Shown: in pieces, positions 1 through 9,323 of the stretch
Numbering within the stretch: position 1 is the stretch's first letter
Layout of the letters: each line of letters begins with the position of its first letter
Assembly: GCF_000021325.1 (NCBI RefSeq)
Contig: NC_011365.1
Location: forward strand, 3,314,001-3,378,000
DNA: 64,000 nt
Direction: 5' to 3'
Origin: Gluconacetobacter diazotrophicus PA1 5
Lineage (GTDB): Bacteria; Pseudomonadota; Alphaproteobacteria; Acetobacterales; Acetobacteraceae
The notes under the pieces: generated by a model
What the model was told of the DNA's origin: nothing
Databases searched by the model: none
What the model saw: the letters and a program-made list of their open reading frames with translations, nothing else
Made by a program: the position numbers and the translations under genes

Positions 1-33
1 CTCCGAGACCACATTGGTATCAAGAAGGATCAT
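1..33 (-). CDS. PIN-domain toxin (VapC/FitB type), N-terminal fragment
   Basis: Only the first eleven codons lie in the window; they read MILLDTNVVSE. A start of hydrophobic residues followed by LDTNVVSE is the classic N-terminus of PIN-domain ribonuclease toxins, with the aspartate as the first metal-binding acidic residue. Its ATG overlaps the stop codon of the antitoxin gene upstream (ATGA), which is the usual translational coupling in vapBC/fitAB pairs. The rest of the gene is outside the window, so intactness cannot be judged. Confidence 0.75.
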   Translation of the reverse strand, partial: MILLDTNVVSE

Positions 34-284
34 TCGAATGTCATCGGCTCGGCTGGGGTCTGATCCCGAACCTGCTGCAAGGCCGCGACATCCTGCTCGG
101 TCACGTCGGCTTCACGACCTATGGACGCCAGAAGCGACCCCAGCCTGACGCGCTTCGGCGGCCGGACGACGGCTTCCAGAATGGCGCGGATTTCCGCTTC
201 CGTGCTGTGTCCATGCAGGGCGGCCCGCGCTTTCAGCGCCCGATGCGTCTCTTCGGGAAGATTGCGGATGACGACAGAGGACAT
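30..284 (-). CDS. FitA/VapB-type ribbon-helix-helix antitoxin
   Basis: An 84-residue protein beginning MSSVVIRNLPEETHRALKAR, the Arc/FitA-like ribbon-helix-helix signature (short beta strand, then two helices). Such antitoxins dimerise, bind their own promoter, and use the C-terminal tail to block the partner PIN nuclease. The C-terminal half (about residues 45-84) is less conserved and would be the toxin-wrapping part. An AAGGGG ribosome site lies upstream of the ATG, and a palindromic operator candidate lies 27 bp further up. The toxin gene follows with a 4-bp overlap. Family assignment is firm; the exact subfamily (FitA, VapB or StbC) is not. Confidence 0.85.
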   Translation of the reverse strand: MSSVVIRNLPEETHRALKARAALHGHSTEAEIRAILEAVVRPPKRVRLGSLLASIGREADVTEQDVAALQQVRDQTPAEPMTFE

Positions 285-310
285 GATGAAAGCCCCTTCT
301 TCATAAGGAC

Positions 311-337
311 CGATATCATATTTTATTTTTGATATCG
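311..337. promoter_or_regulatory. Palindromic operator of the toxin-antitoxin operon
   Basis: Perfect 7-bp inverted repeat CGATATC (311-317) and GATATCG (331-337) around a 13-bp AT-only-like spacer, in a markedly AT-rich patch 27 bp upstream of the antitoxin ATG. On the minus strand a TATGAT hexamer (320-315) overlaps it and could be the -10 box. Ribbon-helix-helix antitoxins usually autoregulate through such sites; binding itself is inferred. Confidence 0.6.
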
Positions 338-347
338 ATCCAGCAAA

Positions 348-367
348 ATCCTGCCGGCGGGCAGGAT
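348..367 (-). terminator. Intrinsic terminator candidate after ilvA
   Basis: An 8-bp perfect stem (348-355 with 360-367) and 4-nt loop lie just past the ilvA stop. Read on the minus strand, the hairpin is followed directly by TTTTGC, a short T run. It also separates ilvA from the toxin-antitoxin operator. Confidence 0.55.
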
Positions 368-375
368 ATGAGGGG

Positions 376-1572
376 CTACACCCGGCGGACGATGTAGGTC
401 TTGGCCAGTTGCCCCATGATCTCCATCGCGTGGGTGGGGTCGCGGGCTTCGATCATCACTTCCAGTTCGGCCGCCTGCACGCTGGCGGCGGTGAACAGGC
501 GCTGGTGCGAGACCTCGATGATGTTTCCGCCGGCCTCGCCGATCATGCGCGAGATGTCGGCCAGCACGCCCGGCCGGTCCGGGATTTCCATCTTCAGGCA
601 CAGCAGCCGCCCGTCGCGCAGCAGCGAGCGCAGCAGCGTGTTGGCCAGGATGCGGCTGTCGATATTGCCGCCCGTCACCGGCAGCGCCACCCGCTTGCCC
701 CGGAACAGTTCGGGATAGGTCAGGACCGCCGCCAGGGCGCTGGCGCCCGCGCCCTCGCTGACCTGCTTGGCGCCCTCGGCCATCAGGGTGATCGCATCCT
801 CGACCGCGCGTTCCGGCACCACCAGCACGCGTGAGACATGGTCGCGAATGACCGACAGCGGCTGCCGCCCGATCTGCAGCACCGCGATGCCCTCGGCGAT
901 CGTGGCGCCGCCGGGGGGCATGATCTCGTCCCCCGGGAAGGCGGACAGCGAGGAATAGCTTTCGACCTGCACGCCCATGATGTCCATGCCGGGACGCAGC
1001 GCGCGGCCCACCACGGCGCAGCCCGACAGCAGGCCGCCGCCGCCGATCGGACCGACGAAGATGTCGAGCGGGCCCGCATCCTCGAACAGTTCCAGGGCGA
1101 AGGTGCCCTGGCCGGCCATGACCTCGGGGTCGTCGTAAGGATGGACGAAGACCCGGCCTTCCCGCGCGCACAGGGCGTTGGCATGGGCCGTGGCCTCGGC
1201 GAAATTGTCGCCTTCCAGCACCACGCGCGCGCCCCAGGCGGCGGTGCGGGTGACCTTGGCGGCCGGGGTGAAGCGCGGCATGACGATGACCGCGTCGATT
1301 TCCAGCAGCGCGGCATGGCGGGCCACGCCCTGGGCGTGGTTGCCGGCCGATACGGTGATCACTCCGCGCGCGCGTTCCTCGGGCGTCAGCAGCGCCAGCT
1401 TGTTGGCGGCCCCGCGTTCCTTGAACGAGCCCACGGCCTGGAGATTGTCCAGCTTCAGGACGATGTCCGCCCCCGTCGCCCTGGAAAGCGCGTGCGAGGG
1501 AACGGTGGGCGTGCGCAGGACACGCCCCTCGATCCGCGCGGCGGCGGCGCGAACGTCGTTGAGGGTGATCAT
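376..1572 (-). CDS. ilvA: Threonine ammonia-lyase (threonine dehydratase) with C-terminal ACT domain
   Basis: A 398-residue PLP enzyme converting threonine to 2-oxobutanoate and ammonia, the first committed step to isoleucine. The PLP lysine sits in GSFKERGA (K51), and the glycine-rich phosphate loop is VGPIGGGGLLSG near residue 175. After about residue 320 comes a single ACT regulatory domain (MEIPDRPGVLADISRMIGE), giving the short one-ACT form rather than the longer E. coli IlvA form with two regulatory lobes. It follows greA by 10 bp on the same strand, so the two are probably co-transcribed. Whether it serves biosynthesis or breakdown cannot be told from sequence, since one-ACT enzymes are called both IlvA and TdcB-like. 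Confidence 0.9.
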   Translation of the reverse strand: MITLNDVRAAAARIEGRVLRTPTVPSHALSRATGADIVLKLDNLQAVGSFKERGAANKLALLTPEERARGVITVSAGNHAQGVARHAALLEIDAVIVMPRFTPAAKVTRTAAWGARVVLEGDNFAEATAHANALCAREGRVFVHPYDDPEVMAGQGTFALELFEDAGPLDIFVGPIGGGGLLSGCAVVGRALRPGMDIMGVQVESYSSLSAFPGDEIMPPGGATIAEGIAVLQIGRQPLSVIRDHVSRVLVVPERAVEDAITLMAEGAKQVSEGAGASALAAVLTYPELFRGKRVALPVTGGNIDSRILANTLLRSLLRDGRLLCLKMEIPDRPGVLADISRMIGEAGGNIIEVSHQRLFTAASVQAAELEVMIEARDPTHAMEIMGQLAKTYIVRRV

Positions 1573-1582
1573 CGCATCCCGC

Positions 1583-2056
1583 CTAGCCGTAGGTGACGGC
1601 CAGGATCTCGTACGTCCGGTCGCCGCCCGGGGCGGGGACCGAGACGGAATCGCCGATCCGCTTGCCGATCAGGGACTTGGCCAGCGGCGAGGACACCGAC
1701 AGCAGCCCCTGCTTGATGTCGGCCTCGTGCACGCCGACGATCTGGTAGGTGGCTTCCTTGTCGGTTTCCTCGTCCACCAGGCTGACCTGGGCGCCGAATT
1801 TCACCTGGTCGCCCGACAGGCTCGCCGGATCGATCACCTCGGCCGACGAGATGATGTCCTCAAGTTCAAGAATCCGGCCCTCGATGAAGGACTGGCGGTC
1901 CCGCGCCGCGTGGTATTCGGCGTTTTCCGAAAGGTCGCCGTGGCTGCGGGCCTCGGCGATGGCACGTATGACGGCCGGGCGTTCTTCACTCTTGAGCTTG
2001 CGAAGTTCTTCTTCCAGCCGCTGCAGGCCCTTGCCTGTCATCGGAAATTTCTGCAA
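1583..2056 (-). CDS. greA: Transcription elongation factor GreA
   Basis: 157 residues, the normal GreA length. The N-terminal coiled coil (MQKFPMTGKGLQRLEEELRK onward, to about residue 75) has the acidic tip used to reach the RNA polymerase active site and stimulate cleavage of backtracked transcripts. The C-terminal FKBP-like domain follows (VSSPLAKSLIGKRIGDSV near residue 130). It lies between the carB terminator and ilvA, with ilvA 10 bp downstream. Confidence 0.95.
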   Translation of the reverse strand: MQKFPMTGKGLQRLEEELRKLKSEERPAVIRAIAEARSHGDLSENAEYHAARDRQSFIEGRILELEDIISSAEVIDPASLSGDQVKFGAQVSLVDEETDKEATYQIVGVHEADIKQGLLSVSSPLAKSLIGKRIGDSVSVPAPGGDRTYEILAVTYG

Positions 2057-2131
2057 GGCGCGTCCCCGGAATGAAGGTCAGTCGCGCGACTGACATCAAA
2101 GGTTGAAGAAGAGCATCCCACAAGACCGAAT

Positions 2132-2175
2132 GCGCCGGGTGCGGGGCCGGCAGGAACCGGTCCCGCACCCGGCGT
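2132..2175 (-). terminator. Long GC hairpin, terminator of carAB
   Basis: A 13-bp perfect stem (2133-2145 with 2162-2174) continues through wobble pairs and a further CCGG/CCGG stem to a 6-nt loop (2151-2156). It starts 14 bp past the carB stop. The T-rich tail on the minus strand is weak (TTCGGTCTTG), so efficiency is uncertain. Confidence 0.55.
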
Positions 2176-2188
2176 CGGTGCGGTATGC

Positions 2189-5100
2189 TCAGAACGATCC
2201 GCTAAAGTAGGATTGAAGGGGCGCGACTTCAAGCGGTCCTTCCCGCATTGCCGCGATTGCGTGGGTCGCGGCCCGCGCGCCCGCGATGGTGGTGAAGTGC
2301 GGAATGCCGGTTGTCAGCGCCGAACGGCGGATGTCGAAGCTGTCCGTCACCGACTGGGCGCCCTGCGCGGTGTTGATGATCATCTGCACGTCGCCCGATC
2401 GGATGGCATCGACGCAGTTGGGCCGTCCCTCCAGCACCTTGTTCACCACTTCGACCGCGATCCCGGCGTCGCGCAGGTGCTGCGCGGTGCCCCGGGTGGC
2501 CAGGATGGTGAAGCCCATGTCCACCAGCCGGCGGGCCAGCGCCGGGATGGCGGCCTTGTCGCTGCGGCGCACCGACAGGAACACCACACCCGACAGCGGC
2601 AGCCGCACCCCGGCGGCAAGCTGCGACTTGGCGAAGGCCCGCTCGAACGACGCGTCCAGGCCCATCACCTCGCCGGTGGAGCGCATTTCCGGGCCCAGGA
2701 TCGTGTCCACGTTGGGGAAGCGGTTGAAGGGGAACACCGCTTCCTTCACCGCGACGTGCGGCGCCACGGCGCGGTCGTCCAGCCGGAATTCCGACAGCCG
2801 TGCCCCGGCCATGACCCGCGCGCCGATCTTGGCCACCGGCACGCCGGTCGCCTTGGCGACGAAGGGCACGGTGCGCGAGGCGCGGGGATTGACCTCCAGG
2901 ACGAAGATGTCCTGGTCCTTGATGGCGTACTGGACGTTCATCAGCCCGACGATGCCCAGTTCGCGGGCCATCGCCTCGGTCTGTTCCTTCAGTTCGGTGA
3001 CGATGGCGGGCGAGAGGGTGTAGGGCGGCAGCGAGCAGGCGCTGTCGCCGGAATGGATGCCCGCTTCCTCGATATGTTCCATGACGCCGGCGACATAGAC
3101 GGTGTGGCCGTCGGAAATGCAGTCCACATCGGCCTCGATCGCGTCGTTCAGGTAGCGGTCGATCAGCACCGGGCCCGAGGCGATGTCGTGCCCGGCCAGT
3201 TGCAGCGCCACGCGCATGTAGCGCTGCAGGCTGGCGCGGTCATGGACGATTTCCATCGCCCGGCCGCCCAGCACGTAGGACGGGCGGATCACGACGGGGT
3301 AGCCGATGCGCTCGGCCACGTCCTCGGCCTCGGCCGCCGTGCGGGCGATGCCGTTGTCCGGCTGGCGCAGGCCCAGCTTGTGCAGCATGGCCTGGAACCG
3401 CTCGCGGTCCTCGGCGCGGTCGATGGCGTCGGCCGGCGTGCCCAGCAGCGGAATGCCGGCGGCCTCCAGCGCGCGGGACAGCTTCAGCGGCGTCTGGCCG
3501 CCATACTGCACGATGCAGCCCAGCACGGTGCCGCTGGCCTGCTCGCGCCGGATCAGCGCGATCACGTCCTCTTCGGTCAGCGGCTCGAAATACAGGCGGT
3601 CCGAGGTGTCGTAGTCGGTCGAGACGGTCTCGGGGTTGCAGTTGACCATGATGGTCTCGAACCCGGCCTCGCGCAGCGCATAGGCGGCGTGGACGCAGCA
3701 ATAGTCGAATTCGATCCCCTGGCCGATGCGGTTGGGACCGCCGCCCAGGATCACGATCTTGCGCCGGTCGGTCGGGTGGCTTTCGCAATCCGGCACGCCG
3801 AACCCGCCCTCGTAGGTCGAATACATATAGGGCGTGGCCGAGGCGAATTCGCCGGCGCAGGTGTCGATCCGCTTGTAGACGGGCGCGACCGCCAGCCGCG
3901 CGCGCAGGGACGCGACCTCGTGCGCGCCGGTGCCCGACAGGCGGCCGAGCTGCACGTCCGAGAAGCCCAGCGCCTTCAGCCGGCGCAGCGCCAGCGCGTC
4001 CTGGGGCAGGCCGTCGCGGACCACGGCATGTTCCGCCGCCACGATCTTCTGCAACTCGCGCAGGAACCAGGGCTCGAACCGGCAGGCGGCGTGGATTTCA
4101 TCCACGCCCAGGCCGGCGCGCAACGCCTGGGCGGCCATCAGGATCCGTTCCGGCCGGGGCTGGGACAGGGCGGCGCGGAACGCGTCCTCGCCGCCGTCGC
4201 CCGGGGCCTCGACCGGGTCCAGCCCGGCCAGCCCGGTTTCCATCGAGCGCAGGCCCTTCTGCAGCGCCTCGGGGAACGAGCGGCCGATGGCCATCGCCTC
4301 GCCGACCGATTTCATGCTGGTGGACAGCAGGGCGGGGGTGCCGGGGAATTTCTCGAAGGTGAAGCGCGGGATCTTGACCACCACATAGTCGATGGTCGGC
4401 TCGAACGACGCCGGGGTCGAGCCCGTGATGTCGTTGGCCAGTTCGTCCAGCGTGTAGCCCACGGCCAGCTTGGCCGCGACCTTGGCGATGGGAAAGCCCG
4501 TGGCCTTGGACGCCAGCGCGGAGGAGCGCGAGACGCGGGGATTCATCTCGATGACCACCATGCGGCCGTCGGCGGGGTTGACGCCGAACTGCACGTTCGA
4601 CCCGCCGGTATCGACGCCGATGGCGCGCAGGCACGCCAGCGAGGCGTCGCGCATGCGCTGGTATTCCTTGTCGGTCAGGGTCAGCGCCGGCGCGACGGTG
4701 ATGGAATCGCCGGTATGCACGCCCATCGGATCGATGTTCTCGATCGAGCACACGATGATGCAGTTGTCCGCGCTGTCGCGGACGACCTCCATCTCGAACT
4801 CCTTCCAGCCCAGCACCGATTCCTCGATCAGCACCTCGGTGGTCGGGGACGCGTCGAGGCCCGAGGCCACGATCTGGTCGAATTCCTCGCGGTTATAGGC
4901 GATGCCGCCGCCCGAGCCGCCCATGGTGAACGAGGGACGGATGACCGCGGGCAGGCCGACCTGCTCCAGCGCCGCGCGGGCCTCGTCCAGCGTATGGGCG
5001 ATCACGCTGCGCGGGCTTTCGATGCCGATCGCGTCCATCGCCTCGCGGAATTTCTGCCGGTCCTCGGCACGGTCGATGACTTCGGCGTCAGCGCCGATCA

Positions 5101-5443
5101 ACTCCACCCCGTGTTCCTTCAGGAAGCCGGACTTGTCCAGCGCCATGGCGGTGTTCAGCGCCGTCTGGCCGCCCATGGTCGGCAGGATGGCGTCCGGCTT
5201 TTCGCGCAGGATGATCCGCTCGACGAATTCCGGGGTGATCGGCTCGACATAGGTCGCGTCCGCCAGTCCGGGATCGGTCATGATCGTGGCCGGGTTGGAA
5301 TTGACCAGGATGACCCGGTACCCTTCCTCGCGCAGGGCCTTGCAGGCCTGGGCGCCGGAATAGTCGAATTCGCACGCCTGGCCGATGACGATCGGACCAG
5401 CGCCGATGATCAGGATGGAGCGGATATCTGTCCGTTTGGGCAT
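2189..5443 (-). CDS. carB: Carbamoyl-phosphate synthase large subunit
   Basis: 1,084 residues, full length. It makes carbamoyl phosphate from bicarbonate, ATP and ammonia delivered by CarA, feeding arginine and pyrimidine synthesis. There are two homologous ATP-grasp halves: the first opens with [19 protein letters not shown] near residue 12, the second with [19 protein letters not shown] near residue 560. A C-terminal MGS-like regulatory domain follows (after about 940, [21 protein letters not shown]). It starts 12 bp after the carA stop, so the pair forms one operon. No frameshift or missing motif seen. Confidence 0.97.
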   Translation of the reverse strand: MPKRTDIRSILIIGAGPIVIGQACEFDYSGAQACKALREEGYRVILVNSNPATIMTDPGLADATYVEPITPEFVERIILREKPDAILPTMGGQTALNTAMALDKSGFLKEHGVELIGADAEVIDRAEDRQKFREAMDAIGIESPRSVIAHTLDEARAALEQVGLPAVIRPSFTMGGSGGGIAYNREEFDQIVASGLDASPTTEVLIEESVLGWKEFEMEVVRDSADNCIIVCSIENIDPMGVHTGDSITVAPALTLTDKEYQRMRDASLACLRAIGVDTGGSNVQFGVNPADGRMVVIEMNPRVSRSSALASKATGFPIAKVAAKLAVGYTLDELANDITGSTPASFEPTIDYVVVKIPRFTFEKFPGTPALLSTSMKSVGEAMAIGRSFPEALQKGLRSMETGLAGLDPVEAPGDGGEDAFRAALSQPRPERILMAAQALRAGLGVDEIHAACRFEPWFLRELQKIVAAEHAVVRDGLPQDALALRRLKALGFSDVQLGRLSGTGAHEVASLRARLAVAPVYKRIDTCAGEFASATPYMYSTYEGGFGVPDCESHPTDRRKIVILGGGPNRIGQGIEFDYCCVHAAYALREAGFETIMVNCNPETVSTDYDTSDRLYFEPLTEEDVIALIRREQASGTVLGCIVQYGGQTPLKLSRALEAAGIPLLGTPADAIDRAEDRERFQAMLHKLGLRQPDNGIARTAAEAEDVAERIGYPVVIRPSYVLGGRAMEIVHDRASLQRYMRVALQLAGHDIASGPVLIDRYLNDAIEADVDCISDGHTVYVAGVMEHIEEAGIHSGDSACSLPPYTLSPAIVTELKEQTEAMARELGIVGLMNVQYAIKDQDIFVLEVNPRASRTVPFVAKATGVPVAKIGARVMAGARLSEFRLDDRAVAPHVAVKEAVFPFNRFPNVDTILGPEMRSTGEVMGLDASFERAFAKSQLAAGVRLPLSGVVFLSVRRSDKAAIPALARRLVDMGFTILATRGTAQHLRDAGIAVEVVNKVLEGRPNCVDAIRSGDVQMIINTAQGAQSVTDSFDIRRSALTTGIPHFTTIAGARAATHAIAAMREGPLEVAPLQSYFSGSF

Positions 5444-5455
5444 GGTGTGCTGCTT

Positions 5456-6859
5456 TCAGACGGGTGCGTTGACGCGGTCGATCAGGGCGACGAAGCGGTC
5501 GAACAGATAATGGCTGTCCGACGGGCCGGGGCTGGCCTCGGGATGGTACTGGACCGAGAAGGCCGGATAGCGGTCGGAGGCGATGCCCTCGTTCGAGCCG
5601 TCGAACAGGCTGGTATGGGTCACGCGCACGTCGGCGGGCAGGCTGGATTCGTCCACCGCGAAGCCGTGATTCTGGCTCGTGATCTCGACCCGCCCGGTTC
5701 CCAGGTCCTTGACCGGCTGGTTGGCGCCGCGATGGCCGCGCGCCAGCTTGTAGGTGCGCGCGCCCAGCGCCTGCGCCAGCAACTGGTGGCCCAGGCAGAT
5801 GCCGAAGACCGGCTTGCCGGCCTCCAGCACGCCGCGGATCGCCGGCACGGCATATTCGGCGGTCGCGGCCGGGTCGCCCGGGCCGTTGGACAGGAACACG
5901 CCGTCCGGCGCGTGGGCCAGGATCTGGTCCGCCGTGGCCGTGGCCGGCACGACCGTCACGTCGCAGCCCGCGCTGGCCAGGCAGCGCAGGATGTTGCGCT
6001 TGGCGCCGTAATCGACCGCGACCACGCGGCGGCGGCGCTCGGGCAGCGGGCAGGTGCCCGCGGGCCAGGTCCAGACGCCCTTGTCCCAGGAATAGGGGGC
6101 GGCGCAGGTCACGTCGCGGGCCAGGTCCATGCCTTCCAGCCCCGGCCATGCGGCGGCCTGGGCACGCAGGGCGTCCAGGTCGAACACGCCGTCGGCGGGG
6201 TAGGCCAGGATGGCGGTCTGCGGGCCGCCGTCGCGCACCCGCAGCGTGATGGCGCGGGTATCGACGCCGCAGATGCCCGGCACGCCCTGGCCGGCCAGCC
6301 AGGCGTCCAGCCCCTGCGTCGCGCGCCAGTTGGCGGGCTCGGTCAGGTCCTGCTTGACCGCCAGCCCGCGCGCGGCCACGCGGGGGGCTTCGTCGTCATC
6401 CGCGTTGGTGCCGACATTGCCGATATGGGGAAAGGTGAAGGTGATGATCTGCCCGGCGAAGGAGGGATCGGTCAGGGTTTCCTGATAGCCGGTCATGCCG
6501 GTGGAAAAGCACAGTTCGCCGATGGCGCTGCCGGCGGCCGGCGTATGCGCGCCGAAGCCGCGCCCCCACGCGACCGTGCCGTCGGCCAGGACCAGCGCGG
6601 CGGTGGCGCCTTCGGGGGGCTGGGTGGCGGGGGGTAACGGGGTCTCCGGCATCTGGGTCTCCGCTCGGTCGGACGCGCTGTCGGGTTGCAGGTCGGAAAG
6701 GCTGAGGCCGGTGTGGCGCAGGATGACCGTCCAATGCTTGGGCGGGATCGCGCGGGCCTGCCGCCATTTGCGGATGGCCTCGGTCCCGACGCCGGTCAGC
6801 CGGGCGGCATGATCCGCGCCGCCCAGACGCTCGATGATGGTCTCGATCGATATCGGCAT
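5456..6859 (-). CDS. carA: Carbamoyl-phosphate synthase small subunit with N-terminal helix-turn-helix-like extension
   Basis: 467 residues, about 70-80 longer than usual CarA. The glutaminase body runs from about residue 85 and contains the class I amidotransferase cysteine motif FGICLGHQL and the C-terminal histidine/glutamate in QYHPEASPGP. Residues 1-57 (MPISIETIIERLGGADHAAR onward) resemble a small Cro/YdaS-like helix-turn-helix, with HAARLTGVGTEAIRKWRQAR as the likely helix pair. The long start at 6859 has a strong AAGGAAG ribosome site 7-8 nt upstream. An inner ATG at 6652 (MPETPLPP) also has a GGAG at good spacing, so both long and short forms are possible. The enzyme call is certain; the function of the extension is unknown. 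Confidence 0.93.
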   Translation of the reverse strand: MPISIETIIERLGGADHAARLTGVGTEAIRKWRQARAIPPKHWTVILRHTGLSLSDLQPDSASDRAETQMPETPLPPATQPPEGATAALVLADGTVAWGRGFGAHTPAAGSAIGELCFSTGMTGYQETLTDPSFAGQIITFTFPHIGNVGTNADDDEAPRVAARGLAVKQDLTEPANWRATQGLDAWLAGQGVPGICGVDTRAITLRVRDGGPQTAILAYPADGVFDLDALRAQAAAWPGLEGMDLARDVTCAAPYSWDKGVWTWPAGTCPLPERRRRVVAVDYGAKRNILRCLASAGCDVTVVPATATADQILAHAPDGVFLSNGPGDPAATAEYAVPAIRGVLEAGKPVFGICLGHQLLAQALGARTYKLARGHRGANQPVKDLGTGRVEITSQNHGFAVDESSLPADVRVTHTSLFDGSNEGIASDRYPAFSVQYHPEASPGPSDSHYLFDRFVALIDRVNAPV

Positions 6860-6907
6860 GGCGAATTCTTCCTTCCGGGATTATCTCCTACCAGCGTCCC
6901 GATCGGC

Positions 6908-6962
6908 TGGGAAGAAAATTCCCACCCGGATCGACGGCAAATCGGTGGGAAAAATGTTCCGG
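6908..6962. promoter_or_regulatory. Two spaced inverted repeats in the carA/yqeY divergent gap
   Basis: TGGGAA-N5-TTCCCA (6908-6924) is a perfect dyad. A second copy, TGGGAA-N5-TTCCGG (6946-6962), keeps one full half and four bases of the other, 38 bp away centre to centre. They lie between the divergent starts of carA and yqeY, where an operator for either would be expected. The binding protein is not identified. Confidence 0.45.
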
Positions 6963-7003
6963 CCCCTCGCCGGCGCCCGCCACTGGATCAGGAGAACGGG
7001 ATC

Positions 7004-7459
7004 ATGTCCCTGCGCGCGCGTTTCATGGAAGACCTCAAGGCGGCGATGAAGGCCGGGCAGTCCGGGCGCGTCGGCACCCTGCGCATGGTGAACGCCAGGC
7101 TGAAGGACGTCGACATCGGCGCCCGGGCCAAGGGTGGCGAGGTGGCGGAGGACGAGATCGTGTCCATGCTGCGCGGCATGATCAAGTCGCGCACCGAATC
7201 GGCGGCGATGTACCGCCAGGGCGGCCGCCCCGAACTGGCCGAGAAGGAAGAAGCCGAGATCGAGACGATTCGCGGCTACCTGCCCGCCGAGCTGGACGCC
7301 GCCACGCTGGAGGCGGCGACGCGCGAGGCGATCGCGGAACTGGGGGCGGCGTCGATGAAGGACATGGGCCGCGTCATGGCCGCGCTGAAGGCGCGCTTCG
7401 GCGCGGCACTGGATGCCGGCCGCGCCAGCGCCACCGTCAAGACGCTGCTGTCCGCCTGA
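7004..7459 (+). CDS. yqeY: GatB/YqeY domain protein
   Basis: 151 residues starting MSLRARFMEDLKAAMKAGQS, the typical YqeY opening. The ATG at 7004 has a GGAG motif eight bases upstream. YqeY resembles the helical tail domain of the GatB amidotransferase subunit that contacts tRNA; its cellular role is not established, though it is often found next to dnaG and rpoD in this class of bacteria, as here. dnaG begins 4 bp after its stop. Confidence 0.9.
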   Translation: MSLRARFMEDLKAAMKAGQSGRVGTLRMVNARLKDVDIGARAKGGEVAEDEIVSMLRGMIKSRTESAAMYRQGGRPELAEKEEAEIETIRGYLPAELDAATLEAATREAIAELGAASMKDMGRVMAALKARFGAALDAGRASATVKTLLSA

Positions 7460-7463
7460 CGCG

Positions 7464-9323
7464 GTGGCGCTCGATCCCGCCTTTCTGGAGGAATTGCGTG
7501 CCCGCACGCCGATCGCCTCGGTGATCGGCCGCCGGACCAAGCTGGTCCGGTCGGGGAGGAACTGGAAGGCCTGCTGCCCCTTCCATGGCGAGAAGACGCC
7601 GTCATTCTACGTCTATGACGATCATTTCCACTGCTTCGGCTGTGGCGCGCATGGAGACGTCATTTCCTTCGTGATGCAGAGCGAGGGACGCTCCTTTCCC
7701 GAAGCGGTCGCCGAACTGGCGGGCGAGGCGGGGCTGGAGGTGCCGCGCGCCAGCCCGCGGGAGCGCGAGGCCGAGCAGCGCGCCCGGGGCCTGTCCGACG
7801 TGCTGGACCTGGTGCAGGCCGCCTGGGTGCGCCGGCTGCATGCGCCCGAGGGCCGGGCGGGCCTGGCCTACCTGCGCGGGCGGGGCCTGTCGGACGAGAC
7901 GATCGCCGGCTTCGGGCTGGGCTGGTCCGGCGACGGGCGGGGCGGATTGCTGAACGAGTTGGCGCCGCACGGGGTCACGCCCGAGATGCTGGCGCAGGCC
8001 GGGCTGATGCGCGTGGACGAGGACGGGCGCCCGAAGGGGGAACTGTTCTTCAACCGCGTGACCTTCCCGATCCGCGACCGGCGGGGCAGCCTGGTCTCGT
8101 TCGGCGGGCGCATCCTGGGGGATGGGCAGCCGAAATACCTCAACGGGCCCGAGACCGCGCTGTTTTCCAAGCGGCGGACCCTGTTCGGCATGGATCGCGC
8201 CCGGGCCGCGCTGCGCACCGCGCGGCCGCGCGGGGCGCCGCCGGTCGAACTGGTGGTGGTCGAAGGCTACATGGACGTCATCGCCCTGCACCAGGCGGGG
8301 TTCCCCGGCGCGGTCGCGCCATTGGGCACCGCCCTGACGTCGGAACAGATGGAGGCGCTGTGGCAGATGGCGGCGGCCCCGATCCTGTGCTTCGACGGCG
8401 ACGGGGCAGGGCAGCGCGCGGCGGTCAAGGCGGCGGAAACGGCGCTGCCGCTGCTGGATATCAACCGCACCCTGCGCTTCTGCGCCCTGCCGGAGGGCGA
8501 GGACCCCGACAGCCTGCTGCGCGGGCAGGGAAGCGGCGCGGTGGCGGCACTGCTGGAGGGCGCGCGGCCGATCGGCCACGTGCTGTTCGACCTGCTGACC
8601 CAGGGGGTACGCGACCCCGGGCCCGAGCAGCGCGCCGCGGTGCGCCGGCGCCTGGTCGAGGCGGCGGCGCTGATCGCGGACAAGGGGCTGGCGGCGGAAT
8701 ATCGCAGCACGCTGCTGGACCGCTTCTTCGAGACCTATCGCCGCCGTCCGGGCCAGGGGAAGCGTGCGGGCCAGGGCGGCCAGCGCGGGGACGGCAGGCA
8801 GGCGGGCGTGTCGTGGCCGGCCGGGTCCGCCCCGGCGCCGTTCGACGAAGCGGCCGCGGCGCAGGAGCGCATGCGCATCCTGACCGCGATCCTGCTGCGC
8901 CACCCCCATATCCTGCCCGAGGTCGAGGACGCCTATTGCCGCCTGGACCTGCCGCCCGCCCTGGCGCGGGTGCGGGCCGCGGTGATGGACCTGGCCGCGT
9001 CGGGCGACCTGACGGATGCGAAGGCGCTGGACCGGCGCCTGGACGAGGGCGGCCTGGCGGAGGAACGGATGGCGGTGGTGGCCGCCCGGCCGCTGCCGAT
9101 GTCGCTGAGCGCGCCCGACGACCTGATGGCGGTCGACGTGGTGCAGGAATGGTGGCATTTTTTTGCCTTGCTGAATGTCCGGCAGTTCGGCGAAGATATC
9201 CGCCTGGACACCGAAAGCCTGTGCGCCGGCACGCTGGACGCGCGGTCGTGGGCCAGTTTGCGGACCCGGCTTCTGGCCTGGGAGGCGTTGCGGCGCGGGG
9301 ATCTCACGCCCGGCGAAGGGTAA
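7464..9323 (+). CDS. dnaG: DNA primase
   Basis: 619 residues from a GTG start at 7464, chosen because it is 4 bp after the yqeY stop and gives the normal N-terminus (VALDPAFLEELRARTPI). An in-frame ATG at 7413 would overlap yqeY by 47 bp and adds a non-conserved leader. The CHC2 zinc-binding domain is clear (CCPFHGEKTPSF, then CFGCGAHGDV). The catalytic TOPRIM core follows around residues 255-340 (VVVEGYMDVIALHQ, CFDGDGAGQRAA), and a C-terminal helicase-binding region ends the protein. It makes RNA primers for replication. No obvious ribosome site, so translation may be coupled to yqeY. Confidence 0.95.
   Translation: MALDPAFLEELRARTPIASVIGRRTKLVRSGRNWKACCPFHGEKTPSFYVYDDHFHCFGCGAHGDVISFVMQSEGRSFPEAVAELAGEAGLEVPRASPREREAEQRARGLSDVLDLVQAAWVRRLHAPEGRAGLAYLRGRGLSDETIAGFGLGWSGDGRGGLLNELAPHGVTPEMLAQAGLMRVDEDGRPKGELFFNRVTFPIRDRRGSLVSFGGRILGDGQPKYLNGPETALFSKRRTLFGMDRARAALRTARPRGAPPVELVVVEGYMDVIALHQAGFPGAVAPLGTALTSEQMEALWQMAAAPILCFDGDGAGQRAAVKAAETALPLLDINRTLRFCALPEGEDPDSLLRGQGSGAVAALLEGARPIGHVLFDLLTQGVRDPGPEQRAAVRRRLVEAAALIADKGLAAEYRSTLLDRFFETYRRRPGQGKRAGQGGQRGDGRQAGVSWPAGSAPAPFDEAAAAQERMRILTAILLRHPHILPEVEDAYCRLDLPPALARVRAAVMDLAASGDLTDAKALDRRLDEGGLAEERMAVVAARPLPMSLSAPDDLMAVDVVQEWWHFFALLNVRQFGEDIRLDTESLCAGTLDARSWASLRTRLLAWEALRRGDLTPGEG

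Noticed and set aside
2213-6637. A 1,474-codon open frame antisense to carA and carB
   Set aside because: Its translation is arginine/glycine/histidine-rich without any domain, and it exactly shadows two conserved genes. Long antisense frames are expected at this GC content.
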